This document shows positions 12,784-19,328 of a stretch of DNA of 32,933 bases, in pieces. Under the pieces are notes generated by a model. It saw nothing but the letters and a program-made list of their open reading frames with translations, had not been told where the DNA came from and searched no databases. This DNA comes from a virus. The translations under genes and the position numbers were made by a program. The stretch is from positions 1-32,933 of IMG/VR virus record IMGVR_UViG_3300025642_000016; one strand, 5' to 3'. Within the stretch, counting starts at the first letter, position 1. Each line of letters starts with the position of its first letter.

Positions 12784-12999
12784 TTACTCCTGGCCGGTTG
12801 CGGATTTGATTGCGGCGCGGGCGTCTATAACTGCGCTATGCACGTAAGACCACGGAACACTATTAGACACCTGAAATATCAGGTTTTCCAATGTATTCAC
12901 AAGCGCGTCATGACTATTTACACTTCGGACTATTAGCCGGGCGTTGGCGCGTTGTTGGGCCGACGCTTGGCGATTTTCAAGACTTTCCGCAGGCTTGCC
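12784..12999 (-). pseudogene. Orphan C-terminus of an ANARLI-type phage protein
   Basis: A 71-codon open frame with no ATG ends at TAA 12784. It carries RANARLIVRS, then HDALVNTLENL and a final ARAAIKSATGQE. From memory this is the conserved C-terminal signature of many small phage proteins (ANARLIAAAPELLEAL ... ARAAIAKATGQ). The upstream half overlaps the end of the 96-residue gene in another frame. The best in-frame start is GTG 12900 (38 residues), with no convincing ribosome site. The domain therefore looks decapitated, perhaps by replacement of the N-terminal part by the neighbouring gene. A frameshift product of that gene is the alternative. Confidence 0.4.
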
Positions 13000-13223
13000 T
13001 CAACGTCAGCAGGGAGATTGTGCAATTCTTCCCGCTTATTATCCCCGCGAAATAACAAGACCGCTTGCCAGTCTGCGTTTGTTAGGCTTTTATCCATTGC
13101 AAAGAAGCACGTCCCGCACGTCCAGCCGTTATGCTGTATGTTGCAACGCGTTGCTTTTTTTAGTGCCCGTTTCAATTCGGTTTTTGTGATTGCCTTAACT
13201 TTGCTTTTACTCTGTACTTTCAT
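12933..13223 (-). CDS. Small Cys/His protein, 96 aa
   Basis: Start after AAAGGGAGGGCGGAGC. The lysine-rich N-terminus (MKVQSKSKVKAITKTELKRA) precedes C-N-I-Q-H-N-G-W-T-C-G-T-C, a plausible C-x3-H-x4-C-x2-C zinc site. A helical C-terminus (EASLRKVLKIAKRR) follows. The end overlaps the ANARLI-type frame. Unknown function, probably nucleic-acid linked. Confidence 0.6.
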   Translation of the reverse strand: MKVQSKSKVKAITKTELKRALKKATRCNIQHNGWTCGTCFFAMDKSLTNADWQAVLLFRGDNKREELHNLPADVEASLRKVLKIAKRRPNNAPTPG

Positions 13224-13261
13224 GCTCCGCCCTCCCTTTGGTTTTGTTGGCGCCTCATCGG

Positions 13262-13298
13262 ATACGCCTTAGAGCGTATGACCCGGACAGGGCCGGGT
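13262..13298. other. Two tandem short hairpins between genes
   Basis: ATACGC-(6)-GCGTAT at 13262-13279 and ACCCGG-(6)-CCGGGT at 13281-13298, one base apart. Both have perfect 6-bp stems. No long T-run follows on the minus strand, so they are not canonical intrinsic terminators there. They could protect or pause the transcript. Confidence 0.5.
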
Positions 13299-13305
13299 TT
13301 CGGCG

Positions 13306-13485
13306 TTATGCGTTTTGAATGTAGGCGTTCAGGCCGACAATAATCGGCTTGCCGTCCACCAGGGCCGCGGTTGCCTTGTTGCCGCGGCTGCTGGCCACAA
13401 CCAGGGTTTTACCGCTGGCGCTGGGCGCCGGTTTCTGCATTGGGATCGTGATTACCAAATTGCCGTCTTTAATTTCTACCTGCAT
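13306..13485 (-). CDS. Small conserved phage protein, 59 aa
   Basis: Frame read from the gap; ATG 13485 follows GGGAGGACAGAAA. The product starts MQVEIKDGNLVITIPMQKP, continues ASGKTLVVASSRGN, then AALVDGKPIIVGLNAYIQNA. This strand-rich pattern (V-E-I-K-D-x-x-L-x-I-T-I-P, then S-G-K-T-L-V-V-A-S-x-x-G-N) is one I recognise in many phage genomes as a small protein of unknown function. Clearly a real gene. Confidence 0.85.
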   Translation of the reverse strand: MQVEIKDGNLVITIPMQKPAPSASGKTLVVASSRGNKATAALVDGKPIIVGLNAYIQNA

Positions 13486-13520
13486 TTTCTGTCCTCCCTT
13501 GTGCCGGTTGACCGGCGTTG

Positions 13521-13709
13521 TTATTTACTCAAATTGTCAATATGCACCTGTTCCGCCTGCCCAATCAAGTCTGTCAGGCAAAGCACCTTGCCCGCCCGCG
13601 CATCCTGCCCAAACTTGGCAAGGTTCTTTTTGCAGATTGTCTTGCGTTCTTCTGGTGTTGTCCCGTTGTTCTCATACCGGATTACTGGCTGGTTTGTTCC
13701 TGTCGTCAT
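13521..13709 (-). CDS. Hypothetical protein, 62 aa
   Basis: Start after AGGAGGGATGAACC. The sequence starts MTTGTNQPVIRYENNG, continues with a basic helix (TPEERKTICKKNLAKFGQD) and ends with LTDLIGQAEQVHID. Not recognised. It is preceded by a GC-rich leader containing GCCGGGCGCGGTT, shared with the next gene upstream. Confidence 0.6.
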   Translation of the reverse strand: MTTGTNQPVIRYENNGTTPEERKTICKKNLAKFGQDARAGKVLCLTDLIGQAEQVHIDNLSK

Positions 13710-13727
13710 GGTTCATCCCTCCTGTGC

Positions 13728-13740
13728 GCCGGGCGCGGTT
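13728..13740. repeat. 13-bp leader repeat, copy 1
   Basis: GCCGGGCGCGGTT, also found at 13949-13961. Each copy sits between the stop of one small gene and the ribosome site of the next. Similar GC-rich leaders precede several other early genes. Confidence 0.65.
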
Positions 13741-13748
13741 GTGTGATG

Positions 13749-13934
13749 TTATACTTCGCCCTGTTCGACCGTAACCTTGCGCCCGTGTAGCTCTTGCTTG
13801 ATAAGGTCAACGTCAACCGGGAATATCTGCAAGGCTGAATCCTTATCGCCCCAGGATGCTTTTGATCCCTGATCGCTTAAGTGGAGTAGATACAATCCTT
13901 TGTAAGGTTCTTCTATTTTCCTTAATACTTTCAT
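13749..13934 (-). CDS. Hypothetical protein, 61 aa
   Basis: Start after GGAGGACACG. MKVLRKIEEPYKGLYLLHLSD then a turn and FPVDVDLIKQELHGRKV suggest a compact alpha/beta fold. Not recognised. Preceded by the second copy of the GCCGGGCGCGGTT leader. Confidence 0.6.
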   Translation of the reverse strand: MKVLRKIEEPYKGLYLLHLSDQGSKASWGDKDSALQIFPVDVDLIKQELHGRKVTVEQGEV

Positions 13935-13948
13935 CGTGTCCTCCGTAA

Positions 13949-13961
13949 GCCGGGCGCGGTT
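13949..13961. repeat. 13-bp leader repeat, copy 2
   Basis: Second copy of GCCGGGCGCGGTT, ahead of the 61-residue gene. Confidence 0.65.
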
Positions 13962-13973
13962 AGTGTTAGGCGG

Positions 13974-14198
13974 TTAATTACCACGTGCTACGATCATGTC
14001 GCCAGTACCCGCCGTGTACAGTCCATACAGATCGCCGCGCAATCGTGCATATACGCGCTTGCCTGTAATCCTGTCCAGGCACGGCACGCGCATACCGTCA
14101 TACTCCCGCTGGTTATCGCCTACTTGATCGGGCACGATAACGCGCATATTATCGTGCACTGCGTGCGCCTCGGTCTTGTCGTTGTACGTCCATTTCAT
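13974..14198 (-). CDS. Hypothetical beta-rich protein, 74 aa
   Basis: ATG 14198 is preferred (GGAGGGCCACGCG ahead); a longer start at 14237 has no ribosome site. The sequence MKWTYNDKTEAHAVHDNMR followed by short strands (VYARLRGDLYGLYTAG) suggests a small barrel. First gene of the leftward array behind the promoter at 14243-14271. Confidence 0.6.
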   Translation of the reverse strand: MKWTYNDKTEAHAVHDNMRVIVPDQVGDNQREYDGMRVPCLDRITGKRVYARLRGDLYGLYTAGTGDMIVARGN

Positions 14199-14242
14199 CG
14201 CGTGGCCCTCCGTGTTCGTGGTTGTCTTTGCTTTCATGTATT

Positions 14243-14271
14243 TATATAGTTAGTAGCTTGAACCGTGCCAA
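14243..14271 (-). promoter_or_regulatory. Leftward promoter for the small-gene array
   Basis: On the minus strand TTGGCA (14271-14266), 17-base spacer, TATATA (14248-14243), about 30 bases ahead of the ribosome site of the gene at 13974-14198. Five of six matches at -35 and optimal spacing make it plausible. Confidence 0.6.
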
Positions 14272-14444
14272 GTCGCGCCAACGCACCTGCTATTTATACC
14301 GGACACGCGTTCCACGCAGGCGGGCATTGATAAAGTCGCGTTAAATATATATTTACCATTATCACTTTTGACTTTGGCATGGAAATTGTACCGCCAAGTT
14401 TGCAAATGTGAGAATCAGGCTTGCAATTATGACAAGGATTGTGC

Positions 14445-14472
14445 TTGACTTTGGTGCAAATTGTGGTATGGT
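14445..14472 (+). promoter_or_regulatory. Rightward promoter of the HNH gene
   Basis: TTGACT (14445-14450), 16-base spacer, TATGGT (14467-14472). The ATG at 14480 lies only 7 bases beyond the -10 box, so the transcript would begin at or next to the start codon. No ribosome site is visible. Confidence 0.5.
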
Positions 14473-14479
14473 GTCCATT

Positions 14480-14941
14480 ATGCAATCAATTAATCCTATA
14501 GCCAATACCCTGTTTTATAAAGAGCATATTACGGACACGCTTGACTTTCTTAAACGGGTTTATACGCCGGAAGTATGCGATAAATTAGAAGTTGATCGCC
14601 TTGATGACTTAATCAATAGAGATGGTTGCGCAGTTAGTAAAAAAGACTGGTTGAGACTTACGATAAAACAAGCCAGCCACAAATACCGTTTGACAAAACA
14701 CGGCAAGGCCCGACAACGCGGACAATGCGATGTTAGAAGATATGTGCTTAACGCCCTGAAGCATGAATATACCACCTGCCCCGATTGTTGCCAGCAGTTC
14801 AAAACAAAGACTATGACCGTAGATCATATCGGCCCATTAAAAAAGGGCGGAAATAATAAATGGCGCAACTTGCGCCTGACTTGTGGACCGTGCAATAGTC
14901 GTAAGGGTGCAAAGGTTTATACTGATGCTCTACCGTTTTAA
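14480..14941 (+). CDS. HNH endonuclease
   Basis: 153 residues from ATG 14480; upstream in-frame ATGs fall inside the promoter. The C-terminal third is a textbook HNH module: C100-P-D-C103, then TMTVD115H116IGPLKKGGNN, W-R-N-L-R-L-T-C135-G-P-C138-N-S-R-K-G. The two C-x2-C pairs bind structural zinc and D-H...N the catalytic metal. The N-terminal helical part is unlike homing-nuclease DNA-binding domains. It is the only plus-strand gene left of the late operon and is isolated, fitting either a free-standing homing nuclease or a recombination enzyme. Confidence 0.85.
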   Translation: MQSINPIANTLFYKEHITDTLDFLKRVYTPEVCDKLEVDRLDDLINRDGCAVSKKDWLRLTIKQASHKYRLTKHGKARQRGQCDVRRYVLNALKHEYTTCPDCCQQFKTKTMTVDHIGPLKKGGNNKWRNLRLTCGPCNSRKGAKVYTDALPF

Positions 14942-14957
14942 GACATTATGTCGCCAT

Positions 14958-15197
14958 GCGTCAATATGTCACACTCCCACCTCGCACGCGTCAATAACTC
15001 GGTTTTATGCCCAGATTGTCACGCCAGCCAATAGATACAGGCTTTCTCCCCCGCTCTAAGATGGTAGACATAAATGCGGTTATGCGACAATCCTACAGGA
15101 TGTCCTGTACCGCGTTGAAACGTGTTGGCAGCGTCAATACATAGGTCAAGCGTCAAGAGCGTCGAGCCTGGGCATAATGGCACAACACAGCGTCAAT
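14958..15197 (+). repeat. Five direct GCGTCAA boxes
   Basis: GCGTCAAT at 14958, 14988, 15131 and 15190, and GCGTCAAG at 15150, all on the plus strand. Spacings are 30, 143, 19 and 40 bases. They are absent as a cluster from the coding parts I scanned. Confidence 0.7.
15094..15109. repeat. Perfect inverted repeat TACAGGA-TG-TCCTGTA
   Basis: 7-bp arms with a 2-base centre, inside the candidate origin. Size and symmetry suit a dimeric protein's operator. A second palindrome, GGTATG-C-CATACC, lies at 15256-15268. Confidence 0.7.
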
Positions 15198-15255
15198 CGT
15201 CGGGCATCCTGTGAGGTCGAGCGATTAAACAGGCGGACAAGATCATAGAGGGGGG

Positions 15256-15268
15256 GGTATGCCATACC
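15256..15268. repeat. Perfect inverted repeat GGTATG-C-CATACC
   Basis: 6-bp arms around one base, directly after an 8-G run (15250-15257). Candidate protein-binding site in the candidate origin. Confidence 0.65.
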
Positions 15269-15417
15269 GGGTTGCCCAGGCCGGGGGGTGGTGATACTAT
15301 ATATTGCATATCCAATGCAGTCGGTTTTTTTCTGGCAGCTCGGCCTCAATTTCAGTTATCGTAAAATGACGAGGCAACCCAAAAAATCTCGCCTAAATTT
15401 GTTGTAAGTCGTTGCTA

Positions 15418-15611
15418 TGCGTAGGCGCGTAAACTTGTTTTTAATATCATAGAACTTTTATGTTATATATATATAGTATAATAGGGCCTATTCGGAGCAC
15501 CTGTAAACTTGTGTGGAGGATCAAACTTGCCTACGCAGATACGCAAAGTGATACAGGATTGATTAAAAGCGCGGTTTGAGGCCTACGCGAGCTGGAAAGG
15601 AGGCCTACGCG
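15418..15611. repeat. GCCTACGC and AAACTTG repeat cluster
   Basis: GCCTACGC at 15529, 15581 and 15603 on the plus strand, and its reverse complement in TGCGTAGGC at 15418-15426. The copy at 15529-15537 is an exact 9-base inverse of the latter. AAACTTG occurs at 15431, 15505 and 15523, twice within GTAAACTTGT. The last GCCTACGC copy overlaps the stop codon of the primase-helicase gene. Confidence 0.65.
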
Positions 15612-17668
15612 CCCTCTGGCTGATCTTCGAGGCTTGGCGGTGATAACGTCCAGATGTTGTGGCGGTGTCCACGAGAGAATGATATGCGGTCGGGATACTT
15701 TTTGACGAGGCGTCCGAGGTAGGTTCCGGCGGCATTAGACCAATTTAATAGTTTTTGGGAATCCCGCGAGTAATTTTCATCGGAAAAAAGCATTCTTTGT
15801 AGTTCGTCAGACTTGCCAGTCCATGAGGTGGCCATTGGAGAACTGAACAATACCGCGTCAATAATGGTAAGTAGGCGGTATTCAGGGGCCATTGAGTCAA
15901 TAGTTTGCAAGAGATCGGGGTGGTGGAAGTGAGTAACACCGTAACGCTGGCCACGGACGGAATCAGGTATCTGCCAGTTGCACAGATAGTCAAGAAAGGC
16001 GGGTATTTCTGATACAAGTTGCTTCCATAACGCCTGCTGCTCCTCGCCGGTTTCGGATGGCATGGGCATTGGGAAGCTGGTGGCTCGTAGGATAATGATT
16101 TTGTCCTCAATGGAATCGTCTATGGGTGGTAACACCATAAGGTTTTCCGGCTCATCGTTGATGGAGATTGTTAGCCGCCAGAATGGGGTTAGCGTGAGAG
16201 CCTCGCTGTTTTTCTTGTGGCACCGCTGGGTATAGCAGGCGGCAATTTGCTTGATTTGTGCGCCAAAAGCACGGCGGGCGCGGATGTCGGTAGATGCCGA
16301 CTCGTCTTCAATGCAAAGGTGTTCGGCTTTGAACATTTCGCTGTTAAACGAGGTGGAATCCACCATAAAATCATAGGGTTTGGCAGAACGTCCGCCGGTA
16401 ATACGGGTGATTAGTAATTGCAGGAGCGACTTGCCGCAGTTGTGGGGGCCGCAAAGGGCGAGAGCTTGGCCTGGGCGCAGCTGCTTCTTTTGCAATGATT
16501 CGTAAGCGATCTTGAGCCATGCGAATAGATAGTCACGCTGGTTGTATTTTTCGTCTAAAAGCAAGCCAGACGCGATAGCATCTATGGTTTCCCATGTTCC
16601 CGCAACTGGTTCTATAATTTTGGGAGAGTCGGTAACAAGAATGCGTCTGCCATCAATTTCATAGAAGCCACTAACATAGCCTGCGAGAGAGCCGACGTAA
16701 TCAACGTCTCTGGTGTCGCGCAATTTAATAATAAACTCGTCGGCTTCAGATACGTTTTCGCCTTTTTCCTTGTGCGGACGCAACCCACGATGGGCGAGTT
16801 CCTTCTTGAACTGCGATTCCGACAATGCGAGCCAGCAGTTACGCTGGTTTTTGAGCAGGTATTCTTTGTTGTTTTTGTCATAGAAAAATTCCTCTTTGTC
16901 TGGTGGTTCTGGAGCTGGGTCGAAATCTGGCGTTTTGTTATATATTTCACGCAATTCTTCGATAGTACCGCCAGCCGCAATCCAATCTGATGCGTCTTTA
17001 ACTATTTTTTCATTGCGGTCTGGTAATTCGATTACGTGGATGGATTTTGCCTTATTGTAGAGAGCGACGGCAACAAGTTGGGCGTGCTTATGACCAGGTA
17101 TATCCTTGTCGGTAATGATAATAACATCAGCATTTACAAGGGTTTCTGTATGGCGCGGGAGCCATTTGCCGGCCCCGCCGGAGTTGCAGGTGGCGCACAA
17201 GCCCAGTTTTTTTAGCGATTCTACGTCTTTTTCGCCTTCCACTACGAAAACGGAGTGTTTAGAATCTACTGATTCGACAACTTCGGAGAGATTATAGAGT
17301 ATGCGGTCAACACCCGTTAGATTCCATATCCAACTGCCTTTACCATCAGGCCGACGCTGGCGGAAGTCCTTAGGGCTAAACCGAACAACCTGAAATAGTA
17401 GTTTGTTATCTACGTCAATATAGTCGTATGTTGCTACAATAACGGGTTCTTTTTTCGGTGGAAACAGGTCGGTCATCTGCAATCCCATATCGGCAACGAT
17501 CTGTTCTGGTGTGCATCCGGCATGGCAAGTCATTAGGATTTTGCCATCTTTTCCTTCAGCAATAGATAATGATGGGGTTTTGTCTTCGTGTGACGGACAT
17601 TCGCCTTGCCAACCGCCATTAATTTTTGTCACGTTTTTAAGCCTGCTTAGAAATTCCTGTATTATCAT
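15605..17668 (-). CDS. Bifunctional DNA primase-helicase
   Basis: 687 residues; ATG 17668 behind GTGGAGGAAGCT (the upstream GTG at 17680 is part of that site). Residues 20-55 form a CHC2-like zinc finger (ECPSHEDKTPSLS with C24 and H27; C48 and C52). Residues 140-200 are a TOPRIM domain: VVEGEKD at 142-148, IIITDKDIPG at 183-192. After a linker (about 250-395) comes a helicase/NTPase domain with Walker A G407-P-H-N-C-G-K-S414 and an acidic Walker B-like LCIEDE 451-456, resembling DUF5906/SF3-type phage helicases. It would lay primers and unwind the fork for phage replication. Codon use and length look normal and no frameshift is seen. Confidence 0.9.
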   Translation of the reverse strand: MIIQEFLSRLKNVTKINGGWQGECPSHEDKTPSLSIAEGKDGKILMTCHAGCTPEQIVADMGLQMTDLFPPKKEPVIVATYDYIDVDNKLLFQVVRFSPKDFRQRRPDGKGSWIWNLTGVDRILYNLSEVVESVDSKHSVFVVEGEKDVESLKKLGLCATCNSGGAGKWLPRHTETLVNADVIIITDKDIPGHKHAQLVAVALYNKAKSIHVIELPDRNEKIVKDASDWIAAGGTIEELREIYNKTPDFDPAPEPPDKEEFFYDKNNKEYLLKNQRNCWLALSESQFKKELAHRGLRPHKEKGENVSEADEFIIKLRDTRDVDYVGSLAGYVSGFYEIDGRRILVTDSPKIIEPVAGTWETIDAIASGLLLDEKYNQRDYLFAWLKIAYESLQKKQLRPGQALALCGPHNCGKSLLQLLITRITGGRSAKPYDFMVDSTSFNSEMFKAEHLCIEDESASTDIRARRAFGAQIKQIAACYTQRCHKKNSEALTLTPFWRLTISINDEPENLMVLPPIDDSIEDKIIILRATSFPMPMPSETGEEQQALWKQLVSEIPAFLDYLCNWQIPDSVRGQRYGVTHFHHPDLLQTIDSMAPEYRLLTIIDAVLFSSPMATSWTGKSDELQRMLFSDENYSRDSQKLLNWSNAAGTYLGRLVKKYPDRISFSRGHRHNIWTLSPPSLEDQPEGA

Positions 17669-17772
17669 AGCTTCCTCCACGTCAATTTGAAGTATATTCG
17701 GCGTATTGTGTATGGGTGGAGTTTCGCGGTTTTGAGAATCCAGAGGACAAACTTACGATAGGTGGTAGTCAT
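17665..17772 (-). CDS. Tiny basic leader protein, 35 aa
   Basis: Frame read from the gap before the primase. ATG 17772 has AGTGAGGTCGTGT ahead; the TGA overlaps the primase ATG by ATGA. The product is very basic and aromatic (MTTTYRKFVLWILKTAKLHP, ending KLTWRKL). It may be a real small protein, or a leader peptide that couples translation into the primase gene. Confidence 0.5.
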   Translation of the reverse strand: MTTTYRKFVLWILKTAKLHPYTIRRIYFKLTWRKL

Positions 17773-17914
17773 ACACGACCTCACTTTCAAAACTCACCAC
17801 GCCGTCATTTAGACCAGAAGAGCGAGAACCAGTGTCCGAGGCGGACGAGAGGGTCGCTGGAGACGGTTTCCCGTATCCGGGTCGTGTGACGGCATGGCTA
17901 AGTAGTTGGGGCAT
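17753..17914 (-). CDS. Possible small ORF, 53 aa
   Basis: Open frame starting about 27 bases after the predicted start of the leftward transcript from 17948-17975, overlapping the 35-residue ORF by 20 bases. Serine/proline-rich (MPQLLSHAVTRPGYGKPSPA) with an acidic end (SFESEVVYDYHLS). The ribosome site is poor (AGAG only). Coding status uncertain. Confidence 0.3.
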   Translation of the reverse strand: MPQLLSHAVTRPGYGKPSPATLSSASDTGSRSSGLNDGVVSFESEVVYDYHLS

Positions 17915-17947
17915 AGAATATCTCTGGTTCTTTGTTCTTCTGTAAGC

Positions 17948-17975
17948 ACTCTACCATAAATCATGGGATTGTCAA
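17948..17975 (-). promoter_or_regulatory. Leftward promoter of the primase-helicase
   Basis: Minus strand: TTGACA (17975-17970), 16-base spacer, TAGAGT (17953-17948). It is the mirror image of the rightward terS promoter; both -35 boxes are arms of one inverted repeat. The transcript would have a leader of about 270 bases before the primase. Confidence 0.65.
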
Positions 17976-18006
17976 GGTTTATTTTGATTTTATTTTTTCC
18001 TTGACA
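17970..18006. promoter_or_regulatory. 8-bp inverted repeat containing both -35 boxes (candidate operator)
   Basis: TGTCAAGG at 17970-17977 and CCTTGACA at 17999-18006, perfect complements, with 21 AT-rich bases between. Each arm holds a TTGACA -35 box, one per strand. A protein that binds both arms would control early and late directions together. Confidence 0.65.
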
Positions 18007-18028
18007 TCCAGCCGTGTTATGCTAAGAT
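18001..18028 (+). promoter_or_regulatory. Rightward promoter of the packaging operon
   Basis: TTGACA (18001-18006), 16-base spacer, TAAGAT (18023-18028). The ATG of terS at 18037 is only 8 bases beyond the -10 box, so the message would be leaderless or nearly so. No ribosome site is seen. Confidence 0.7.
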
Positions 18029-18036
18029 TCACGGGT

Positions 18037-18609
18037 ATGGGGAAAAAACCTACACTTCCTACAAAACACCTCAATAAATATCAGCAGGGAAAAGCTCAAA
18101 ACCTTATGCCGGACAATGTTGTTCAAGAACTTTCCAATGGTGGAAACATTAAGGATTATGTTGCTGAAATAGAACCTGTTGCTCGCCAGCGAATTTGCGC
18201 GTTTATATCCACGTTTATGTCTGTAAGCAAGACCGCCGAAGCATGTGGTGTATCTACTGATATGGTACGCAAGTCGGTGCAATTACATCAAGACATTGTG
18301 CAATCTGCCACATTAAGCAGGAACATCGCCATAGCCGGACTTGCCGAACAGAAGGCCATCGAATTGCTTTCTGGGATGAATACAAATGAGATTGACCACG
18401 CCAAGAAGCCCCAGGCGATCAAGTATCTGGTGGATAGTGCCGACATAGCAAACCAGCATTTGGTGTCGAAGAAGGAGCAGTCCGAAGAATCAACCTTGGA
18501 GTTGGTATTTAAAATCCGTTCTAAAATGCAACCATCTCAAGAAAAAAAACACGTTGATGATGCAATAGATATTACTGAGGATATAATAACCGAAGATGGC
18601 CAGAAATAA
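18037..18609 (+). CDS. terS: Terminase small subunit (candidate)
   Basis: 190 residues from ATG 18037, the first ATG beyond the promoter's -10 box; an ATG at 18019 overlaps that box and would give six more residues. The helix-turn-helix SKTAEACGVSTDMVRKSVQ suits recognition of the packaging start site, and a long helical segment (QKAIELLSGM, then KYLVDSADIANQ) the oligomerisation core of TerS rings. An acidic C-terminus (DDAIDITEDIITED) could contact TerL. Position immediately before terL, apart from an HNH insertion, is the main support for the call. The first gene of the rightward operon. Confidence 0.7.
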   Translation: MGKKPTLPTKHLNKYQQGKAQNLMPDNVVQELSNGGNIKDYVAEIEPVARQRICAFISTFMSVSKTAEACGVSTDMVRKSVQLHQDIVQSATLSRNIAIAGLAEQKAIELLSGMNTNEIDHAKKPQAIKYLVDSADIANQHLVSKKEQSEESTLELVFKIRSKMQPSQEKKHVDDAIDITEDIITEDGQK

Positions 18610-19327
18610 AACAGTTGTATTAGAAGATTTAACTGGGCAAAAGTTCGATAGACTTTTGGTTATTCGTTGGTGGGGGAAAAATAAATTTAGAATGAATAAA
18701 TGGTTGTGCCGATGCAAATGTGGAAAACAATCTATTTGTCTTGGACAACAATTAAAAAACAAAAGAGTGCAATCATGTGGATGTAAAGCAAGGGAACGAT
18801 ACAGAGATATGCTCGAAGATTTAACTGGAAAGAGATTTGGCTCTTTAACTGTTTTACATAGAATAAAGACAAACTTTTCTCATCCTATTTGGAAGTGTGT
18901 GTGTGATTGTGGGGAAGAAACCAATGTGGCTGCATCTAATTTGAGAAGTCATTCAATTAAGTCTTGCGGTTGTTACAGAAAAAAAAGAATGAGTACAATT
19001 GCGAGTAAATATCATGGTGCGTCGCATCCTCAATATAATTCAAACATTACGAACGAAGAAAGAAAAATAAAACGCAATGTTCCTGAAAATAGATTGTGGA
19101 AAAAAGGAGTATTAGAAAGGGGAAAATACACTTGTTCTGTTTGTGGTAAAACAGGCGGTTCATTGATCGCTCATCATTTAAACAGTTATCATTGGTGTAA
19201 AGAAGAAAGATTTGAAGTGGTCAACGGTGTTACTCTTTGCGAGTCATGTTACCATAAATTCCATAGAAAGTTTGGAATAAAGAACAATACGGTAATTCAG
19301 TTCAACCAGTTTAAAAAGGCACAATGA
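18596..19327 (+). CDS. Homing-type HNH endonuclease inserted between terS and terL
   Basis: 243 residues; overlaps the end of terS by 14 bases. Two copies of a small Cys module lie at the N-terminus: DLTGQKFDRLLVIR...WLCRCKCG...QSCGC (about 11-63) and DLTGKRFGSLTVL...CVCDCGEE...KSCGC (about 75-126), a zinc DNA-binding unit common in phage homing nucleases. The C-terminal HNH has C180-x2-C183, AHH193-194 and C215-x2-C218. Lower GC and A-rich codons than its neighbours suggest recent arrival. It probably cuts alleles of the terminase genes that lack it. Confidence 0.85.
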   Translation: MARNKTVVLEDLTGQKFDRLLVIRWWGKNKFRMNKWLCRCKCGKQSICLGQQLKNKRVQSCGCKARERYRDMLEDLTGKRFGSLTVLHRIKTNFSHPIWKCVCDCGEETNVAASNLRSHSIKSCGCYRKKRMSTIASKYHGASHPQYNSNITNEERKIKRNVPENRLWKKGVLERGKYTCSVCGKTGGSLIAHHLNSYHWCKEERFEVVNGVTLCESCYHKFHRKFGIKNNTVIQFNQFKKAQ

Positions 19328-19328
19328 T

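Larger units (their letters stand above)
14942..15604. other. Non-coding convergent region with repeats: candidate replication origin
   Basis: No convincing gene in about 660 bases; a 67-residue minus-strand frame (15146-15349) has no ribosome site or family features. The region holds five direct GCGTCAA boxes, two perfect small palindromes, three AAACTTG boxes, GCCTACGC copies in both orientations, an 8-G run and a 55-base AT-rich block (15430-15487). It ends at the stop of the primase-helicase. Iteron-like repeats plus an AT-rich block beside a primase gene are the usual look of an origin; this is inference. Confidence 0.5.

Noticed and set aside
15146-15349. 67-residue minus-strand ORF in the convergent non-coding region
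   Set aside because: No ribosome site, no recognisable features, and it covers iteron-like repeats and palindromes better explained as an origin.
17800-17900. Structured, GC-rich stretch resembling a tRNA or riboswitch
   Set aside because: A few short stems (GTCCG-AGG-CGGAC; GCCGTCA with TGACGGC) are present, but no cloverleaf, no T-loop consensus and no recognised riboswitch core.
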